DNA from: Lentibacillus sp. Marseille-P4043
GTDB lineage: Bacteria > Bacillota > Bacilli > Bacillales > Amphibacillaceae
Direction of reading: 5' to 3'
NCBI RefSeq assembly: GCF_900258515.1
Contig: NZ_LT984884.1
Span: 2,453,353-2,517,352 of the forward strand
Length of the DNA: 64,000 nucleotides
The number at the start of each line of letters is the position of its first letter. Positions within the stretch are counted from its first letter, which is position 1. The notes under the pieces are model-generated. The model was not told the origin of the DNA, made no database searches, and worked only from the letters and a program-made list of their open reading frames with translations. Position numbers and translations under genes: made by a program. Below, piece by piece: positions 61,260-64,000 of this stretch.

Positions 61260-61733
61260 ATGGAAGTATTTCTCGCGATTCTTGCTATAATTGGTGGCGC
61301 TATTGGGATGTTCAAGGACAAATCAACAGAGACAAAAAATAAACGGCCATATCAAGTGCCAAAGCCAACAGCAACGCCATCTGGTGGAAATTATCAATCA
61401 AGACGTGAAGGTCCGGCTATGCAACCGAAACAGGTGAAGAATACTGCATCACTGGAGGAACAGCGAGAAGACCAAATGAAACAATTGGCGGATATCATGA
61501 ACACGAATACCAAGCAAAAGGCTGATAAACAACCTCATGATGCGATAATTGGTAATACAATTCGAAAGCCTGGTGAGCTTTCGAATCGAAAGTCCCCATT
61601 AAAGAAACAGGTTAAGAAAAATTTATCAAATAAAGGATTGATTGATGGTATTATCATGGCCGAGGTTTTAGGACCACCCAAGGCACATAAGCCATACCAA
61701 AGTATTATTTCTGAACGAAGAAGAAAAAATTAA
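61260..61733 (+). CDS. YqfB-position protein with N-terminal membrane segment
   Basis: 157 aa. A short hydrophobic N-terminus (VFLAILAIIGGAIGMF) is followed by a basic, Pro/Gln/Lys-rich, probably disordered region and a C-terminal patch with GLIDGIIMAEVLGPPKAHKPY. GAGGAGG precedes the ATG. I do not recognise a characterised family; by position it corresponds to yqfB between floA and yqfC. Its location suggests a link with the flotillin domain, which is inference. Confidence 0.75.
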   Translation: MEVFLAILAIIGGAIGMFKDKSTETKNKRPYQVPKPTATPSGGNYQSRREGPAMQPKQVKNTASLEEQREDQMKQLADIMNTNTKQKADKQPHDAIIGNTIRKPGELSNRKSPLKKQVKKNLSNKGLIDGIIMAEVLGPPKAHKPYQSIISERRRKN

Positions 61734-61743
61734 TAGCTGTCTT

Positions 61744-61789
61744 AAAAGCCTTCAGGAAAAGCGAGCATGCTTTCTTGAAGGCCTTTTTG
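61744..61789 (+). terminator. terminator after the yqeZ-floA unit
   Basis: AAAGCCTTCA-GAAA-GC pairs with GC-TTTC-TGAAGGC around GAGCAT, followed by TTTTT. Confidence 0.9.
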
Positions 61790-61984
61790 TTTTGATAACA
61801 TGTTAATTCAATCCAAATTATTACGGGGCGAGATTCACGGTGCTTTTAAAATCGTGATGGTCAGTGAAAAGATTATGTATGATTGATCCCGACAGTACAA
61901 TCAGGGAATTGGTCACTTTCGTAATTCTTGTTCTTATCTCACTGTAACTTTCATAAATATGAATGTGAGAGGGGGGCTCTGTAA

Positions 61985-62263
61985 GTGAAATGGCATAAAC
62001 GTATCGCACCATGGTTAACTAAGCATCTTGCACTTCCTTCAGATGTCATTCTTGAACTTCCTAGAATTACCATGATTGGGCAAATACATTGCTATATCGA
62101 GAATCACCAAGGGCTTGAAGTCTATTCAGACACCGAACTAAAATTAAAAACAAACAAAGGTTTTATTCAGATTTTAGGGTCTTCCTTTGTTTTAAAAATG
62201 ATGCTTCCTGAAGAGATTTTAGTGGAAGGGCAAATTGAGGAAGTCAAGTTTATTCCAGCGTAA
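61985..62263 (+). CDS. yqfC: sporulation protein YqfC
   Basis: 92 aa YabP/YqfC-family protein, with HLALPSDVILELPRITMIGQ, IENHQGLEVYSDTELKL and GFIQILGSSFVLKMMLPEEILVEG. Sigma-E controlled in B. subtilis. GTG start at 61985 after AGGGGGG. It pairs with yqfD 29 bp downstream. Confidence 0.9.
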   Translation: MKWHKRIAPWLTKHLALPSDVILELPRITMIGQIHCYIENHQGLEVYSDTELKLKTNKGFIQILGSSFVLKMMLPEEILVEGQIEEVKFIPA

Positions 62264-62292
62264 TTTTATTGAAGTGTGATAAGGAGGAGGAA

Positions 62293-63510
62293 ATGAAGCA
62301 AATTCAAGGATCGTTTATAACCGGATATGTAACCATTTTAGTAAAAGGACATATGCCAGAACTTTTCTTTCAAAAGTGTGTTAAACAAGGGATTCTTGTT
62401 TGGGATGTAAAAAAAGTGTCCCAAACTTCCTGCCAAGGTAATGTTAAATTACAGGATATAAAATTAATCAAGCAATTAAAAAGGGAAACAATATACAAGC
62501 TATCTTTTATTCACAAGAAAGGCTCCCCCTTTTTCTTAAAAAGGATAATCAGAAAAAAAGAGATCGTTACAGGTCTCTTGGTTAGTATTCTGTTGATTTT
62601 TCTTTTATCTAATATTATATGGGATGTAAAGGTGACAGGATTGCCTAAAGATATCGAAAAGAAAATCGTCAAACAGCTTGATATATATGGCATTCACCCA
62701 GGGTCGTGGAGTTTAACACTAGAACCACCAAGTGTAATTCAACAAAAGTTAGTGAGTGATATACCTGAATTACTGTGGGTTGGTGTGAATAAAAAAGGGA
62801 CAACCTATTTTCTTGAAGGTGTAGAGAAATCAATCGTTAAAGAAAAGGAGGTTAAAGGCCCCCGTAATTTAGTTGCAACTAAAAAAGGTGTCATCCAAAA
62901 TATGTATGTTTCTAAGGGGCTTTCTAAAAAACATGTAAATGATTATGTGGAGCCAGGAGATATTCTTGTGTCTGGGAAACTTGATTTTGAAGAAGATGCA
63001 GGAAAGGAAGAAAAAGATGATGATAAACCAAAGTTGATAGCAGCAGAAGGGGAGGTTATCGCAAAAACATGGTATGAAGTATCTGTAACCGTTCCACTTC
63101 ATGCTAATTTTGAAATGTTAACTGGAAAGAATGAAAAAAAGTACTATTTAGGTTTTGGTGATGTTAAATTGCCTATTTGGGGATTTGGTGATCCCGAATA
63201 TAAAAATATTCATGAAGAGGTTAATGACAATCCCATTCATTTTTTAAAATGGGAACTGCCAATTAACTTTATCGAATCTAAATTAAGTGAAAAAAAGTAT
63301 CATAAACTTGACCGAACGAAGAAAGAAGCAATTCAGGTCGGAAGAAAACAGGCGAAAAACGAATTACAACTAAGGCTGGGGCCTGAGGCAAAAATAATCT
63401 CTCAAAAAGTTTTGCATGAAACCACGGAGCGTGGTAAAGTTAAATTAACCTTATATCATACAGTTGAAGAAAATATTGCTAAAGCAGAACCTATAAATCA
63501 AGGAGATTGA
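62293..63510 (+). CDS. yqfD: sporulation protein YqfD
   Basis: 405 aa, stage IV sporulation family. A cytoplasmic N-terminus with GYVTILVKGHMPELFFQKCVKQGI, one membrane segment near residues 92-112 (IVTGLLVSILLIFLLSNIIW), then an extracytoplasmic part with VVGN-like LWVGVNKKGTTYFLEG and GPRNLVATKKGVIQNMYV. Mother-cell protein whose exact role is not known. ATG 62293 follows AAGGAGGAGG; the frame extends upstream to a TTG. Confidence 0.9.
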   Translation: MKQIQGSFITGYVTILVKGHMPELFFQKCVKQGILVWDVKKVSQTSCQGNVKLQDIKLIKQLKRETIYKLSFIHKKGSPFFLKRIIRKKEIVTGLLVSILLIFLLSNIIWDVKVTGLPKDIEKKIVKQLDIYGIHPGSWSLTLEPPSVIQQKLVSDIPELLWVGVNKKGTTYFLEGVEKSIVKEKEVKGPRNLVATKKGVIQNMYVSKGLSKKHVNDYVEPGDILVSGKLDFEEDAGKEEKDDDKPKLIAAEGEVIAKTWYEVSVTVPLHANFEMLTGKNEKKYYLGFGDVKLPIWGFGDPEYKNIHEEVNDNPIHFLKWELPINFIESKLSEKKYHKLDRTKKEAIQVGRKQAKNELQLRLGPEAKIISQKVLHETTERGKVKLTLYHTVEENIAKAEPINQGD

Positions 63511-63512
63511 TT

Positions 63513-64000
63513 ATGTCAGAGAATCTTAGCACAATTGATTTACAAATAACAAGTCCAAGTGAAGCACTGGCTTTATTTGGAACAAACGATAAGTTTTTAA
63601 AACAAATAGAAGAACAATTATCGGTATCGATTGTTACAAGAGGCGAACAAGTTCGTGTTTCAGGTTCAGAGGAAGATATTGCATTAGTTCAAGCTATTTT
63701 GTTAACGTTTTTATCAATTATTCGAAAGGGATTAACAATTTCAGAACGTGATGTTGTCTATGCGGTTGAGTTAGCAAAAGCTGGCAAGATCAATCAACTT
63801 GAAACATTGTTTGAAGATGAAATCACAAAAAATGTAAAAGGAAAATCAATCCGTGTTAAAACGTTAGGACAAAAAAGCTATATTACAGCAATAAAAACGG
63901 ATGACCTTGTTTTTGGAATTGGTCCCGCTGGTACAGGAAAAACGTATTTGGCAGTTGTAATGGCTGTCCATGCGTTAAAAAATGGTTTAGTAAAGCGAAT
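63513..64000 (+). CDS. phoH: PhoH family ATPase, 5' part only
   Basis: 162 codons are seen before the window ends, so the gene is cut by the border. An N-terminal KH-like segment (ITSPSEALALFGTNDKFLKQIEEQL) is followed by Walker A GIGPAGTGKTYLA near residues 136-148. It starts 2 bp after yqfD, with AGGAGA upstream. The PhoH-like ATPase often precedes ybeY in ribosome/RNA quality-control clusters, and the next gene lies outside the window. Confidence 0.92.
   Translation, partial: MSENLSTIDLQITSPSEALALFGTNDKFLKQIEEQLSVSIVTRGEQVRVSGSEEDIALVQAILLTFLSIIRKGLTISERDVVYAVELAKAGKINQLETLFEDEITKNVKGKSIRVKTLGQKSYITAIKTDDLVFGIGPAGTGKTYLAVVMAVHALKNGLVKR

Overview
The window is low-GC bacterial DNA from an endospore-forming member of the Bacillaceae. 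Direct signs are a sigma-K gene, the spore protease gpr, spoIIP, yqfC and yqfD, sda, and an RsfA-type prespore regulator. Gene order closely follows the Bacillus subtilis hisS-to-phoH arc, including aspS-6S RNA, rarA-cymR-iscS-mnmA-recD2, alaS-ireB-ruvX, sda/yqeG-comEC, gpr-spoIIP-lepA-hemW-hrcA-grpE-dnaK-dnaJ, and mtaB/rpsU/yqeY/yqfA-D/phoH. A multisubunit Mrp Na+/H+ antiporter operon and several families of short dispersed repeats suggest a halotolerant genus of the Oceanobacillus/Virgibacillus/Lentibacillus kind. That genus-level placement is inference.

Layout. 1-3.2 kb: 3' end of a T-box leader, then hisS-aspS. 3.2-3.8 kb: 6S RNA and a repeat. 3.8-5.9 kb (minus): RsfA-like regulator and rarA. 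6-18.1 kb (plus): cymR, cysteine desulfurase, mnmA, TPR protein, recD2, small zinc-ribbon protein, AI-2E-family exporter, a second T-box leader with alaS, then ireB, ruvX, yrzB. 18.6-24.3 kb (plus): mltG, trmR, udk, greA, yrrS-like, mtnN, yrhC. 24.3-30.5 kb (minus): sigK and mrpGFEDCA, with no mrpB. 31 kb: sda behind a cluster of DnaA boxes. 31.6-40.4 kb (plus): yqeG, yqeH, aroE, yqeI, nadD, yqeK, rsfS, yqeM, comEA, comEB, comEC. 40.4-42.5 kb: yqzM, holA, rpsT. 42.7-48.9 kb: gpr, spoIIP, yqxA, lepA, hemW. 48.9-57.9 kb: CIRCE-controlled hrcA-grpE-dnaK, then dnaJ, prmA, rsmE, mtaB, deoC. 58-64 kb: rpsU, yqeY, yqeZ, floA, a YqfB-position protein, yqfC, yqfD and a truncated phoH.

The genes mainly serve translation (tRNA charging, tRNA thiolation and methylation, ribosome assembly), DNA repair and competence, stress chaperones, membrane organisation, pH/Na+ homeostasis and sporulation control. 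I saw no phage, CRISPR, restriction or obvious defence system. The least explained DNA is in the intergenic repeats. One family of 320-655 bp elements has GGCT-type imperfect terminal inverted repeats and what look like 8-10 bp target duplications, and its members repeatedly abut rho-independent terminators. One copy separates the alaS T-box terminator from alaS by about 700 bp. Other notable points are the missing mrpB, the five DnaA boxes before sda, and several B. subtilis neighbours that are absent (tcdA, trhP1/trhP2, pbpI, mccA/mccB). Those comparisons rest on remembered B. subtilis gene order.
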